64,000 bases of DNA from Devosia psychrophila (GTDB lineage Bacteria > Pseudomonadota > Alphaproteobacteria > Rhizobiales > Devosiaceae), in the NCBI RefSeq assembly GCF_000971275.1, contig NZ_LAPV01000147.1, forward strand, positions 58,961 through 122,960, in the 5' to 3' direction. Below the pieces are notes generated by a model. That model saw nothing but the letters and a program-made list of their open reading frames with translations, was not told the origin of the DNA and searched no databases. Position numbers and translations under genes: made by a program. Below are positions 26,552 to 36,161 of this stretch, in pieces (position 1 is the stretch's first letter; every line of letters begins with the position of its first letter).

Positions 26552-27565
26552 ATGGCCGAGACCTGGCACAAGCACGACATGGACTTCCTCGGCGGTCGCC
26601 GCCTGCGCCGCAGCCGCCGTACCGCGTGGAGCCGCGCCATGGTGCGCGAAAGCCTGCTGACTCCGTCCGACTTGATCTGGCCGCTGTTCGTCATCGACGG
26701 CCATAATGAGAAGACGCAGATCCGCACCATGCCGGGCGTCGAACGGCTCAGTGTCGATCTTTGTGTCGAAGCAGCCAAGGCGGCCCGCGATGCCGGCATT
26801 CCAGCGCTGGCGCTGTTTCCCAATACACCAGACCATCTGCGCAGCACGAATGGCGCCGAGGCTTATAATCCCGACAACCTGATGTGCCGCGCCTTGAGCG
26901 CCATCAAAAGCGCCGTACCCGGGATCGGGCTGATCGCCGACGTGGCGCTGGATGAGTATTCCAGCGATGGCCAGGATGGGCTGGTGCGGAATGGCGAAAT
27001 TCTCAATGACGAGACTGTCGCCGTGATGATCCGCTCGGCTTTGGTGCAGAGCAAGGCTGGTGCCGACATCATCGCCCCGTCGGATATGATGGATGGCCGC
27101 GTTGCAGCAATCCGCGATGCGCTGGATGGCGAAGGTTTCGAGCAAACGCAGATCATGGCCTATGCAGCCAAATATGCGTCGTTCTACTACGGCCCGTTTC
27201 GCGAGGCTGTCGGCACGGGTAGCCGCCTCGTGGGTGACAAGCGTACCTATCAGATGGACTATGCCAATTCCGATGAGGCGATGCGCGAAATCGAGCAGGA
27301 CATCGCCGAGGGCGCCGACAGCGTGATGGTCAAGCCCGGTCTGCCTTATCTCGACATCGTGCGGCGTGCCAAGGACAGTTTCAACATTCCGATCTACGCC
27401 TACCAGGTGAGCGGCGAATACGCGATGATCGAGATGGCCGCTGCCGCCGGTGCGATCGACCGCTATGGGGCAATTCTTGAAAGCCTGTGGGCGTTCAAGC
27501 GGGCTGGGGCCAGCGGGGTGCTGACCTATTATGCGCTTGAGGTGGCTCGGAAGCTGGGCGCCTAA
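26552..27565 (+). CDS. hemB: Delta-aminolevulinic acid dehydratase (porphobilinogen synthase)
   Basis: The 337-residue enzyme condenses two 5-aminolevulinate molecules to porphobilinogen in heme synthesis. The Schiff-base lysine lies in SVMVKPGLPYLDIV (about residue 260), with the second active-site lysine in MAYAAKYASFYYGPFREA. The start is fixed by AAGGAG at 26539-26544. As in other alphaproteobacteria, the cysteine-rich zinc site is replaced (DVALDEYSSDGQDG). Confidence 0.96.
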   Translation: MAETWHKHDMDFLGGRRLRRSRRTAWSRAMVRESLLTPSDLIWPLFVIDGHNEKTQIRTMPGVERLSVDLCVEAAKAARDAGIPALALFPNTPDHLRSTNGAEAYNPDNLMCRALSAIKSAVPGIGLIADVALDEYSSDGQDGLVRNGEILNDETVAVMIRSALVQSKAGADIIAPSDMMDGRVAAIRDALDGEGFEQTQIMAYAAKYASFYYGPFREAVGTGSRLVGDKRTYQMDYANSDEAMREIEQDIAEGADSVMVKPGLPYLDIVRRAKDSFNIPIYAYQVSGEYAMIEMAAAAGAIDRYGAILESLWAFKRAGASGVLTYYALEVARKLGA

Positions 27566-27568
27566 GGC

Positions 27569-27584
27569 CACAAATTTGTAACCT
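27569..27584. promoter_or_regulatory. Second copy of the palindromic element, upstream of the RDD gene
   Basis: This is the same 16-mer as at 26017-26032, with core ACAAATTTGT. It starts four bases after the hemB stop and ends 41 bases before the RDD start, in a promoter-like position. Confidence 0.35.
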
Positions 27585-27625
27585 GCCCTCTTGCGCGCGG
27601 CCCCAGCCATGACAATCTCCCAATC

Positions 27626-28135
27626 ATGAACCAGACCGACGCACCTCGCTCCGCCCTGCCCGATCCTGAAACCGCTCCCGAGCTGTTCGAGGGTGTGCTG
27701 ACGCGACGAGTGTTTGCCTTTGCCATCGATCTGATCGTGATGGGCGCAATGATCCTGGCTTTCAGCCTTGTTGGGTTGATCGCCGGTTTCCTGACCTTTG
27801 GTCTGGCCTGGCTCGCCCTGTTCCTCGTCGTGCCGGCGACCATCGTGCTTTACTATGGCGCGACCCTGGGTTCGTCCAAGCGCGCCACCATCGGCATGCA
27901 GGTGATGGATATCGTGCTGACACCGACGCGCGGACAGCCGCTCGATGGCTGGATGGCGATCATCCATGCCGGCGTGTTCTGGCTGACGACCTGGATTTCC
28001 TGGCCGCTGTCGTTGCTGTTTGCCCTGCTCACCCCACGCCGGCAGATGATCCACGACCTTGTCGTCGGGACGTTGATGGTGCGCCGCTCGCCCATGGTCG
28101 CACACTGGCGCGCCCAGACATCCCAGGCGTATTGA
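27626..28135 (+). CDS. RDD family membrane protein
   Basis: The 169-residue protein has the RDD-domain pattern: R-x-F-AFAIDLIVMG in the first helix, then two or three more hydrophobic segments (FGLAWLALFLVVPATIVLYYG), ending with the conserved PRRQMIHDLVVGTLMVRR. RDD proteins are inner-membrane proteins, in some cases linked to ion exchange; the role here is unknown. It lies between hemB and the arginyl-transferase-like gene, a common alphaproteobacterial order. Confidence 0.85.
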   Translation: MNQTDAPRSALPDPETAPELFEGVLTRRVFAFAIDLIVMGAMILAFSLVGLIAGFLTFGLAWLALFLVVPATIVLYYGATLGSSKRATIGMQVMDIVLTPTRGQPLDGWMAIIHAGVFWLTTWISWPLSLLFALLTPRRQMIHDLVVGTLMVRRSPMVAHWRAQTSQAY

Positions 28136-28194
28136 ACCGTTGCGGGGTATGATTGGTGAGCGTACACTCAACTGATCGCACTCAAGGGTCTTTG

Positions 28195-28923
28195 ATGACC
28201 GACCAGACGCCCGAGACAACACAGCTCTTCCTGACTGCGGCCATGCCGTGCCCCTACCTGCCCGGCAAGCAGGAGCGGAAGCTGTTTACCCATTTGTCGG
28301 GCCGGCGGGCGTCCAGCCTGCATCATTTGCTGAGCGAAAATGGTTTCCGTCGCAGCCAGAACCTGATCTATCGCCCGGCCTGTGAGGGCTGCAACGCCTG
28401 CCAGTCGGTACGAATTGTCGCTAACGAGTTCGAGCCTTCCAGCCGGTTCCGGCGGGTGCTGCGGGCCAACGACGATATCGCGATCGAGGTCCGCCCCACG
28501 ACGGCGACCAGCGAACAATATGACCTGTTCAAGCGCTATCTGGAATCGCGTCATGCTGGCGGCGGCATGAACCAGATGAGCTTTGTCGACTATGAGTACA
28601 TGGTCGAGGATACGCCGGTGCAGTCCGTGCTGGTCGAGTATCGCCTGCGCGACCATCCGGACAACGCGCTGGTAGCGGTAGCTCTGACCGACGTGATGCC
28701 CGACGGGCTCTCGATGGTGTATTCCTTTTACGACCCCGATCTGGCGCATCGCAGCATGGGGACGTTTGTCATTCTCGACCACATCGCCCAAGTCCGCTCG
28801 GCGGCGCTGAACTATGTATATTTGGGCTACTGGGTAAAAGAGTCGCCCAAAATGGCCTACAAGGCGCTGTATCAGCCGCTCGAAGTGCAGCGCGGCACGC
28901 TGGGCTGGTGCCCGCTCGATTAG
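28195..28923 (+). CDS. bpt: Aspartate/glutamate leucyltransferase
   Basis: The 242-residue protein belongs to the ATE1/Bpt family. It transfers leucine from Leu-tRNA to proteins with N-terminal Asp or Glu, marking them for the ClpS/ClpAP N-end rule pathway. CPYLPGKQERKLFTHL (about residues 19-34) and the cysteine pair CEGCNACQSVR (about residues 63-73) are the family signatures. The C-terminal LGYWVKESPKMAYKALYQPLE is also conserved. The start at 28195 is preferred over an in-frame upstream start because homology begins there. Confidence 0.92.
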   Translation: MTDQTPETTQLFLTAAMPCPYLPGKQERKLFTHLSGRRASSLHHLLSENGFRRSQNLIYRPACEGCNACQSVRIVANEFEPSSRFRRVLRANDDIAIEVRPTTATSEQYDLFKRYLESRHAGGGMNQMSFVDYEYMVEDTPVQSVLVEYRLRDHPDNALVAVALTDVMPDGLSMVYSFYDPDLAHRSMGTFVILDHIAQVRSAALNYVYLGYWVKESPKMAYKALYQPLEVQRGTLGWCPLD

Positions 28924-28971
28924 CGGCTGCTGCGCTCTCAAAGATGTACGGCGCGCTGCGCATCTGCTTGA

Positions 28972-29316
28972 CCCTCGCCCATTCCCGTCTCCCGCCAGCA
29001 GGAGCAGCTTAACGCGCTTTCAGAGGTGGTGGACAAGATCGATGGGCCGATGATCCTGGCCGGGGATTTCAACACGACGACCTGGTCGTATTCGCTGCGC
29101 AACTTCGCGGCGCGGAACGGGTTTGTGCGGGAAGCGCTGAACATGCTCACATTCCCGATGAGCTGGTATTATTTCGACGCTTCGCGCGACACGCTGCCGT
29201 TCTTGCCGATGGATCATGTCATGACGCGGGGCGGCGTGGTGGTGCATGACATTCATACCGGGCGACCGACAGCGAGCGATCACCTGCCGGTGGTATTCAA
29301 GTTTTCGGTGAACTAG
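28972..29316 (+). pseudogene. 3' remnant of an endonuclease/exonuclease/phosphatase protein
   Basis: Only the C-terminal third remains. It shows LAGDFNTTTWS and the terminal SDHLPVVFKF, the metal and catalytic motifs of the EEP superfamily. An in-frame stop at 28969 cuts off anything upstream, and only 48 bases separate it from the bpt stop. A GTG at 29026 could start a 96-residue peptide, but this would lack the N-terminal half of the fold. Intact members are about 300-370 residues with N-terminal membrane helices. Confidence 0.75.
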
Positions 29317-29624
29317 CCAAGCTTCATATCGAACACGATTAGCCCATCGGTGCCGCCTTCTAGCGCCGCGACGAGGCGTGAACCCGCAGCCTTGTGGGCT
29401 GGATGTTCGAGGTAGCGATCACGAGCCGCTTCGTCGGTCAAGTCCATGATGAAACCGTCATTTAAGCCCTGCCCTAGGCCCTCCGGCGAGACGTTGGGGC
29501 CGAATTCGGCAGAGATCAGGCCGTCGATCTGGCCCACCAGCGCGACGAGGCCTGCATAGATTTCCGCCCGCTCGTCGGAGCTGACGTCGGAACGGAATTT
29601 GACGAAAACGCAGTGGCGAATCAT
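29313..29624 (-). CDS. Dabb family (stress-responsive A/B barrel) protein
   Basis: The 103-residue protein starts at [14 protein letters not shown] and has the Dabb dimeric ferredoxin-like pattern ([37 protein letters not shown]). Members include plant stress proteins and small bacterial enzymes; the role is unknown. The start overlaps the parC stop by four bases, so it is cotranslated with topoisomerase IV. Its stop overlaps the convergent EEP remnant by four bases. Confidence 0.85.
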   Translation of the reverse strand: MIRHCVFVKFRSDVSSDERAEIYAGLVALVGQIDGLISAEFGPNVSPEGLGQGLNDGFIMDLTDEAARDRYLEHPAHKAAGSRLVAALEGGTDGLIVFDMKLG

Positions 29625-31891
29625 CCGACGAACCTGTTGTTGCGGGGGAAGCCGTTGGGGGGTTGGCGGCCGGCGGTGGCGCGGTCGGCGAGCCAATCGG
29701 TCAGCTCTTCCATCGGCTTGGTGTAGGTGCGGCCCGAACTGTCCGTCCAGGTCAAACCATCGGCCGCGTAGAAGGTCTTGAGGTCGGAGATGCCGCCGTC
29801 CTTATAGCGCTGCAGGCGGACGCCTTTGCCGCGGCCCATCTCGGCGAGCTGGGTTAGTGGGAATACCAAGAGCTTGCGATTTTGTCCGATGACGGCGACG
29901 CGGTCGCCATTGAGCGGCACCAAAAGGGCCGCTTCGTCGGGGGCACCGACGTTGAGGACCTGCTTGCCCTTGCGGGTATTGGCAATCATCTCATCTTCGC
30001 TGACGATGAAGCCGTAGCCCGAGGAGGAGGCGATGACGCGCTTCTGGCCGGGCTTGTAGACAAAGATATCGACGATATCCTGGCCCTCTTCGATATCGAC
30101 CATGATGCGCACCGGCTCGCCCTGGCCGCGTCCGCCGGGCAGCTTGTCGCCGGCCAGCGTGTAAACCTTGCCGCCGGTGGTCAGCATCAGCAGCTTGTCG
30201 GTGGTCTCGCATTTGATCGAGAGCTTCAGGCGGTCGCCGGCCTTGTAGCCCTTCTCGTCGTTGACATCGACGGCATGGCCACGCGGCGCCCTGATCCAGC
30301 CCTTTTCGGACAGGATGACGGTGATCGGCTCGCGCTCGATGAAGGCTTCGGTGACTTCGTCGGCATTGGCGGTGGGCGTATCGCCCAGAATGGTGCGGCG
30401 GGCGCCGAGGAAATGCGGCGTACCGTCCGGATTGGTCAGTGGGTAGGCCTTTTTCAGCGCCTCGATTTCGCGGCTGATGACGCCCCACTGCCGCTTGTCG
30501 GAGCCGAGCAACGTTTCGAGACGCCCCTTTTCCTCGTTCAGCGTGGAGTGCTCCTTGCGCAGCTCGATTTCCTCGAGCTTGCGCAGAGACCGCAGTCGCA
30601 TGTTGAGGATGGCTTCGGCCTGCACATCGGTGAGCTCGAAAGTGCTCATCAGGCTGGCCTTGGCATCATCCTCTTCGCGGATAATGCGGATCACCTCGTC
30701 GAGGTTGAGATAGGCGATGATGTAGCCGGCCAGCACTTCGAGCCGGTGCGCGATCTGTTCCAGCCGGTGCGTCGAGCGGCGGATCAGCACTTCCTTGCGG
30801 TGGTCGAGCCAGGCTTTGAGCACCTGCGGCAGGCTCATCACCTTGGGCGCGGTACCGCGATCAAGGACGTTGAGGTTGAGCGGGAAGCGCGTTTCAAGAT
30901 CGGTAGTCTTGAACAGCTGCTCCATCAGGATCACCGCGTCGACGGTGCGGGCGCGCGGCTCGAGCACGAGACGGATGTCGTCGGAGCTTTCGTCGCGCAC
31001 GTCCTTGAGCAGCGGCAGTTTCTTGGCCAGCAGCAGTTCGGCGATCTTTTCGACCAGCCGCGACTTCTGGATGCCGTAGGGAATTTCGGTGACGATGATG
31101 AGATAGACGCCGCGGGCGCTTTCCTCGATTTCCCACTTGGCGCGCAGGCGGAACGAGCCGCGACCGGTCTCATAGGAATGGGCAATGGAGGACGCGGATT
31201 CAACCAGCAGACCACCGGTGGGGAAGTCGGGGCCCTTCACGAACTGAGTCAGATCGTGGGCGGAAGCTGCTGGATTTACATTGATAAGATGCAGCGCGGC
31301 GTCGCACAGCTCGGAGACGTTATGCGGTGGAATGGACGTCGCCATGCCGACGGCAATGCCGGTCGAGCCGTTGGCCAAGAGGTTCGGGAAATTGGCGGGG
31401 AGGACGATGGGCTCCTCGTCTTCGCCGTCATAGGTGTCCTTGAAGTCGATGGCATTCTCGCCGATGCCTTCGAGCAGGCGCGTCGCCACGTCGGTCATGC
31501 GCGATTCGGTATAGCGCATGGCGGCAGCGCCATCGCCGTCGATATTGCCGAAATTGCCCTGGCCATCGACCAGCGGGTAGCGTAGCGCGAAATCCTGGGC
31601 CATGCGAACCAGCGCGTCATAGATCGACTGGTCGCCATGCGGATGGAACTTGCCGATTACGTCGCCGACGATACGGGCGGACTTCTTGTAGCCTTGGCCC
31701 GGATCGAGCTTGAGCAGGCGCATGGCGTGAATGATGCGGCGATGCACGGGCTTGAGCCCGTCGCGCGCATCGGGCAGTGCGCGCTGGGTGATGGTGGACA
31801 GGGCATAGGAGAGGTACCGCTCCTCGATGGCCTGCTTGAGATCGACGATGCGCTGGTCGTCGGCTGGCGGGAGGGTATCGCTATCAGACAT
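29621..31891 (-). CDS. parC: DNA topoisomerase IV subunit A
   Basis: The 756-residue protein is the DNA-cleaving subunit that decatenates chromosomes with ParE. The catalytic tyrosine lies in [14 protein letters not shown] (about residue 113). [18 protein letters not shown] and the quinolone-region [18 protein letters not shown] precede it. The C-terminal pinwheel repeats follow ([20 protein letters not shown]). Length matches alphaproteobacterial ParC rather than GyrA. Confidence 0.94.
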   Translation of the reverse strand: MSDSDTLPPADDQRIVDLKQAIEERYLSYALSTITQRALPDARDGLKPVHRRIIHAMRLLKLDPGQGYKKSARIVGDVIGKFHPHGDQSIYDALVRMAQDFALRYPLVDGQGNFGNIDGDGAAAMRYTESRMTDVATRLLEGIGENAIDFKDTYDGEDEEPIVLPANFPNLLANGSTGIAVGMATSIPPHNVSELCDAALHLINVNPAASAHDLTQFVKGPDFPTGGLLVESASSIAHSYETGRGSFRLRAKWEIEESARGVYLIIVTEIPYGIQKSRLVEKIAELLLAKKLPLLKDVRDESSDDIRLVLEPRARTVDAVILMEQLFKTTDLETRFPLNLNVLDRGTAPKVMSLPQVLKAWLDHRKEVLIRRSTHRLEQIAHRLEVLAGYIIAYLNLDEVIRIIREEDDAKASLMSTFELTDVQAEAILNMRLRSLRKLEEIELRKEHSTLNEEKGRLETLLGSDKRQWGVISREIEALKKAYPLTNPDGTPHFLGARRTILGDTPTANADEVTEAFIEREPITVILSEKGWIRAPRGHAVDVNDEKGYKAGDRLKLSIKCETTDKLLMLTTGGKVYTLAGDKLPGGRGQGEPVRIMVDIEEGQDIVDIFVYKPGQKRVIASSSGYGFIVSEDEMIANTRKGKQVLNVGAPDEAALLVPLNGDRVAVIGQNRKLLVFPLTQLAEMGRGKGVRLQRYKDGGISDLKTFYAADGLTWTDSSGRTYTKPMEELTDWLADRATAGRQPPNGFPRNNRFVG

Positions 31892-31997
31892 AGGCAGGCA
31901 TTCCGGGGGAACGAATCAGGAAAGCACTATAGCCGGTGAGGCCAGGGAGCTCATAATTTGCGGCGGGATTGCTGGGGTTCTACACGGTTTATGGACG

Positions 31998-32448
31998 TGC
32001 AGAGGCGCCGCCTGGGTGCGGGTTTCGAGGAGAGCAACGGTGGCGAGGCGCTTGCCTCGGGGTATTGGTTTAGTAATGAGGCAATCGCCTCGCCACCAGG
32101 TCGGGATTTGTCGTGGGTTGGGATCGTGCTGGCCATTATCGCAGACCAGCGCGCCCGATTTCCCCGCACGCAACAGGAGCGACCTCCCATTCCCGGCAGT
32201 CTCCATGCTCGTCACTCGTCATGACTGGCTCGAACGTGAAGATGGGAAGAGTATGGGGGATGGCATGGTGGGTGGGGATAAGTTTTGGTGAGGCAAGCGG
32301 CTGAAGAGTCTTTGTTGGGGTACCCCCACCTAGCCTCCCCCTGATGAGGGGGAGGAATCCGGCCGGTGGGTTTGATTGGATTGTGCCACAGACTGGATCG
32401 GCTCCTCCCCCTTTTCAGGGGGAGGTTGGGTGGGGGTATGCTTGCTTG
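31998..32448. repeat. Composite intergenic repeat, copy 2 (inverted relative to 11611-12069)
   Basis: This has the same three modules as the first copy, in reverse order. A long hairpin at 32039-32097 has arms GGTGGCGAGGCGCTTGCCTC and GAGGCAATCGCCTCGCCACC. The conserved core is at 32088-32222. The GC-rich double hairpin (32321-32438) has outer arms ACCCCCACCTA and TTGGGTGGGGGT. It fills the parC-recO gap, where no gene is visible. Confidence 0.85.
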
Positions 32449-32534
32449 TTTCGTACCATTCCCATTGCGGCTTTCAGAACGAGGTGATCAGCGTTTTGAG
32501 CACGGCGATCTCGCCGCGTGGGAAACATCTAGGA

Positions 32535-32560
32535 TGGATTCCGGCCTTCGCCGGGATGAC
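32535..32560. repeat. Short REP-like palindrome
   Basis: ATTCCGGC and GCCGGGAT pair across a CTTC loop, and the flank reads GGGATGAC. Elements of this form are widespread between genes in Hyphomicrobiales genomes. It lies in the tail of the 697-base gap before recO. Confidence 0.5.
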
Positions 32561-32588
32561 ACGGCGCGTGGGGATATCGAAGATATAT

Positions 32589-33299
32589 TTAGTCCCGCTC
32601 GCGGCTCAGCAGTTCCACGAGGCTATGCCGCATCGCTGGGCGTTCGACTTGCCTTGGGCCCCAGACGTGGGCCTCGAGGAAGTGGCTGGTGAGTTTGAGC
32701 GCGTCGGCGATGTCGTGGGGGCTGGCGTTGCCGCGGCCGGCGAGGAAGCTGGGGAGCGGCAGCAGGCGGTCGAGATAGGGTTGGGCGGCGGTGCGGGAAA
32801 CGGCGCGGCCGGATTTTGGGGAGACGTGGGTGAGATCATCGGTGACGCCGGTGGCGGCGCAGGACGAGAGGTCAAGGCCGAAGCCGAGGTCGTCGAGCAG
32901 GGCCAGTTCGAACCGGGCCAGGTCGGCACCATCAGGGGTGCCGACGATCAGCCGAACGGCCATGCCGAGCAGGCGGTCGTTTGGGTCGCGTTCAGGCAGC
33001 AGATGCAGCAGTTCGCAGATGGTCTGGCTGAGATAGAGCCTGGTGCGATCGGCGATCAGTTCGGCGGCGCGGGCTTGCAGCAGCTCGACGGTGAACATGC
33101 CAAGCTGGTTTTCGAGGCGGGCACGCCAGGTGAGCTGGACGGTATTGCCAGGCTGCAGGGCCGCCGCCAGCCGCGTCGAGCGGCCACCGCGCACCAAGCC
33201 CAGATGGCGCCCCCTGCCCGCGACCATGGCCTCGGCAATGACGCTCGATTCGCCGTGGCGGCGGACACCGATCAGCAGGGCTTCAGCGGTCCATTCCAT
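32589..33299 (-). CDS. recO: DNA repair protein RecO
   Basis: The 236-residue protein begins MEWTAEALLIGVRRHGESSVIAE with an OB-fold N-terminus (GRGRHLGLVRGGRS). The central ICELLHLLPERDPNDRLL and FELALLDDLGFGLDLSSCAATG are typical RecO C-domain segments. RecO loads RecA at gaps with RecR. It ends the acpS-lepB-rnc-era run, with one small gene between it and era. Confidence 0.92.
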   Translation of the reverse strand: MEWTAEALLIGVRRHGESSVIAEAMVAGRGRHLGLVRGGRSTRLAAALQPGNTVQLTWRARLENQLGMFTVELLQARAAELIADRTRLYLSQTICELLHLLPERDPNDRLLGMAVRLIVGTPDGADLARFELALLDDLGFGLDLSSCAATGVTDDLTHVSPKSGRAVSRTAAQPYLDRLLPLPSFLAGRGNASPHDIADALKLTSHFLEAHVWGPRQVERPAMRHSLVELLSRERD

Positions 33300-33305
33300 G
33301 GCGCG

Positions 33306-33689
33306 CTACAGCAAATTGGTGAACATGGCCACGAGCCAAATAGTGGCCAGTAGCCAAAGCAGCATGACAAGCGCCAGGCCGACGCGGCTAACCGGCTTGG
33401 CGGCGACCAGAGTGGCTGCGGCACGAAGTTCGGCCATCAGCGGCGGCGGGATCAGCTTGACGACCGCCAGAATGCCAAGCGGCACGATCAGCAGGTCATC
33501 GAGATAGCCCAGCACAGGCACGAAATCTGGAATCAGATCGATGGGCGATAGCGCGTAGGCAGCCACACATGTCGCCAGAATGCGCGCGGTCCAGGGCGTG
33601 CGGCTATCCTTGGCCGCCAGCCAGATGGCGATGACGTCGCGCTTGATCGAACGAGCCCATTGCTTGGCGCGGTCAAGCGCGGATGCCAT
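33306..33689 (-). CDS. YkvA-like DUF1232 membrane protein
   Basis: The 127-residue protein has the DUF1232 signature AYALSPIDLIPDFVPVLGYLDD (in its middle third) followed by a C-terminal transmembrane helix (LALVMLLWLLATIWLVAMFT). The role is unknown. It lies between era and recO, six bases from each. Confidence 0.88.
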   Translation of the reverse strand: MASALDRAKQWARSIKRDVIAIWLAAKDSRTPWTARILATCVAAYALSPIDLIPDFVPVLGYLDDLLIVPLGILAVVKLIPPPLMAELRAAATLVAAKPVSRVGLALVMLLWLLATIWLVAMFTNLL

Positions 33690-33695
33690 CGCAGG

Positions 33696-34616
33696 TCAGT
33701 CCTTGCCGTGCGGGTATTCGAGGCCCATCTCGCGGTAGCGCTCGGGGTCGTCGCCCCACTTTTCGCGAACCTTGACGAACAGGAACAGGTGGATCGGTAC
33801 TTCATACATGGCCATCAGTTCCTTGCGCGATTCAGCGCCGATCGACTTGATGGTCTGGCCGCCGGCGCCGAGCACGATCTTCTTGTGGCTCTCGCGCGAA
33901 AGGTAGATCACCTGATCGATCTTGTAGGAGCCATCCTTCTGGATCTTGAAGCTCTCGGTTTCGACGGTGGAATTATACGGAATTTCGTCATGCACGCGCA
34001 GGAACAGCTTTTCGCGGGTGATCTCGGCGGCGGTGATCGCCATGGTCAGGTCGGTGAGGTGATCCTCGGGAAAGTGCCACGGACCGGGCGGAATATGCTT
34101 GATGCACCAATCCATAAAATCGCTGACGCCATAGCCCTTTAAGGCGGAAATCATGAAGGTCGCTTCAAAGCGCAAATTGGCGTTGATCGCCTCGGAGAGC
34201 TTGAGCAATTCCTCGTTCTTGATGGTGTCGATCTTGTTGAGGATCAGGATGCGCGGGTGATTGATGTTGTCGAGACCCTCGAGCAGCTTTTCGAGTTCGG
34301 GGGTCAGTCCGCGGTCGACGTCGACGATCAGGGCGACGATGTCGGCGTCGCCGGCGCCGCCCCAGGCGCTATCGACCATGGCGCGGTCGAGCCGGCGCTT
34401 GGGGGCGAAAATGCCGGGCGTATCAATAAAAACCAGCTGTGACTTGTCGGTGGTCACGACGCCGCGCACCTGGCTGCGGGTGGTCTGCGCCTTGTGGGTG
34501 ACGATGGAAACCTTGGTGCCGACCAGGGAATTCAGCAGTGTGGACTTGCCGGCATTGGGAGCGCCGACCAGCGCGATGAAGCCGCAGGAGGTGTCGGTGG
34601 GAGTTATTTCGGTCAT
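33696..34616 (-). CDS. era: GTPase Era
   Basis: The 306-residue protein starts at MTEITPTDTSCGFIALVG, overlapping the rnc stop by four bases. The G1 motif GAPNAGKST, G3 DTPG and G4 NKID mark the GTPase. The C-terminal KH domain contains KIVLGAGGQTIKSIGAESR. Era binds the 3' end of 16S rRNA during 30S assembly. Confidence 0.96.
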   Translation of the reverse strand: MTEITPTDTSCGFIALVGAPNAGKSTLLNSLVGTKVSIVTHKAQTTRSQVRGVVTTDKSQLVFIDTPGIFAPKRRLDRAMVDSAWGGAGDADIVALIVDVDRGLTPELEKLLEGLDNINHPRILILNKIDTIKNEELLKLSEAINANLRFEATFMISALKGYGVSDFMDWCIKHIPPGPWHFPEDHLTDLTMAITAAEITREKLFLRVHDEIPYNSTVETESFKIQKDGSYKIDQVIYLSRESHKKIVLGAGGQTIKSIGAESRKELMAMYEVPIHLFLFVKVREKWGDDPERYREMGLEYPHGKD

Positions 34617-35332
34617 TTGTCGTGCCTGTCGGTTTCTTGCCACACCTTCTGGGCGATCAGGAACAGTTCGGCGGCCTTGTGTTCGGCGATCTTCTTGGAA
34701 GGGCCGATAGCGCTCAACGGTTCGTAATCACCAAGGGTGACGGTGATGGTAAATTCGGGGGCGTGGTCGGGGCCGCGCCGCTCGGTCTGCGTATAGGTCG
34801 GGGGTTCCAGGCCACGGGCCTGGGCCCATTCCTGGAGGGTGGTCTTGGCATCGGCCTTGTTGGCAGAACCGTCGGCGAGGAATTCCTCGAACATTCGCTC
34901 GACGAATTCATGCGCCTTGGCCATGCCGCCGTCGCAATAGATGGCGCCGATCACGGCCTCGGTGACATCGCCGAGAATGGCTTCCTTTTCGGCGCCGCCG
35001 GTGCGGGCCTCGCTCTCGCCCAGGATCATGACCTGGCCGAGGTCCAGCGTGCGGGCGATGATGGCGCAGGTTTCCTTGCGGACCAGGGTGTTCAGCGTGC
35101 GGCTGAGTTCGCCCTCGTTGGCCTTGGGATAGCGGCGATACAGCATATCGGCCACAACGAGACCCAGAACCCGGTCGCCGAGGAATTCAAGACGCTGATA
35201 GGACTTTTCGATGCGCTTGGCGGGCGAAATGGCGCTGGAATGGGTAAGCGCGCGGTTCAGCAGGTCCGGATCGGCAAACTTGTAGCCGAGCCGGAACTGG
35301 AGTTTTTCAGTGTTGTGCGCGCCACGGCTCAT
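34613..35332 (-). CDS. rnc: Ribonuclease III
   Basis: The 239-residue enzyme starts at MSRGAHNTEKLQFRLG, overlapping the lepB stop. The catalytic signature RLEFLGDRVLGLVVADML (about residues 43-60) and the second metal site GDVTEAVIGAIY are present, followed by a double-stranded-RNA-binding domain (TTLQEWAQARGLEPPTY). It processes rRNA precursors and structured mRNAs. Confidence 0.96.
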   Translation of the reverse strand: MSRGAHNTEKLQFRLGYKFADPDLLNRALTHSSAISPAKRIEKSYQRLEFLGDRVLGLVVADMLYRRYPKANEGELSRTLNTLVRKETCAIIARTLDLGQVMILGESEARTGGAEKEAILGDVTEAVIGAIYCDGGMAKAHEFVERMFEEFLADGSANKADAKTTLQEWAQARGLEPPTYTQTERRGPDHAPEFTITVTLGDYEPLSAIGPSKKIAEHKAAELFLIAQKVWQETDRHDK

Positions 35333-36132
35333 TGATGCTGGGTGTCGACCGACTGGAACATGCGATCCCAGCGGACATTGGCCGGCCACTGCCACAGCTG
35401 CCACGGCGGAATATTGTCGGTGATGGAGAAGAAGCGGGCTTCGGCCTTGGCGATCAGGTTGACGGCCGGAACATAGCCGACCTGGCTGAGCACGCGGCTA
35501 TCGGCCGAGCGGTCGCGATTGTCGCCCATCATGAAATAATGGCCGGCCGGCACGACATATTTGGAAGTGTTGTCGAGTGCGCCATTATCCGAGATTTCCT
35601 GGATGATGTGGTTGGTGCCCTCGGGGAAGGTCTCGCGGTAAACCGTCACTTCGCGGGTATCGCCACTGCTGTCGGTATCCTGAGCTTTGCCGACCTCTTC
35701 GCGCTCGACCATCACGTCATTGATGTAGAGACGGCCGGCGGTGACCTGGATGGTATCACCGGGCAGGCCGACCACGCGCTTGATATATTCGATATTCTGC
35801 GGCACCGGACGGAACACGGCGATATCACCGCGGTTCGGTTCGCGGCCGAAAATGCGGTTGCTGATCGGCAGCTCAAAATCGAGGGCGGTGAAATCGCCAT
35901 AGCGGCCGAGCGAGAAGGAGTGCTTGCCGTAGCCCCAGACGAACTTGTTGGCGACAAAATAGTCGCCGATCATCAGGGTCTGCTGCATCGAAGCCGTGGG
36001 GATCGAGAACGGCTGATAGAGGAAAGAGCGCAGCACGATGGCGATCAGCAGCGCCTCGACCACGACAACAATGGTCTCCCACCATTCGCTGGCGGCAGAC
36101 TTCTTGATAGACTTGTCGGCGGGCTGACTCAT
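35329..36132 (-). CDS. lepB: Signal peptidase I
   Basis: The 267-residue membrane protease has one N-terminal helix (TIVVVVEALLIAIVLRSFLY). The nucleophile serine lies in IPTASMQQTLMIGDYF, the general-base lysine in YIKRVVGLPGDTI, and the C-terminal box is GDNRDRSADSR. It cleaves Sec and Tat signal peptides, and so serves the many exported proteins of this window. Confidence 0.96.
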   Translation of the reverse strand: MSQPADKSIKKSAASEWWETIVVVVEALLIAIVLRSFLYQPFSIPTASMQQTLMIGDYFVANKFVWGYGKHSFSLGRYGDFTALDFELPISNRIFGREPNRGDIAVFRPVPQNIEYIKRVVGLPGDTIQVTAGRLYINDVMVEREEVGKAQDTDSSGDTREVTVYRETFPEGTNHIIQEISDNGALDNTSKYVVPAGHYFMMGDNRDRSADSRVLSQVGYVPAVNLIAKAEARFFSITDNIPPWQLWQWPANVRWDRMFQSVDTQHQ

Positions 36133-36161
36133 GGAATTCCCCGGAAATGCGTGGCGCAGGA

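Noticed and set aside
26006..28222. 738-codon open frame on the minus strand
   Set aside because: It runs antisense through hemB and the RDD gene, both well supported.
29882..31585. 567-codon open frame on the plus strand
   Set aside because: It is antisense to parC, which has full motifs. Long antisense frames are common in GC-rich DNA.
32376..33353. 325-codon open frame on the plus strand
   Set aside because: It spans a repeat and then runs antisense to recO; its composition is not protein-like.
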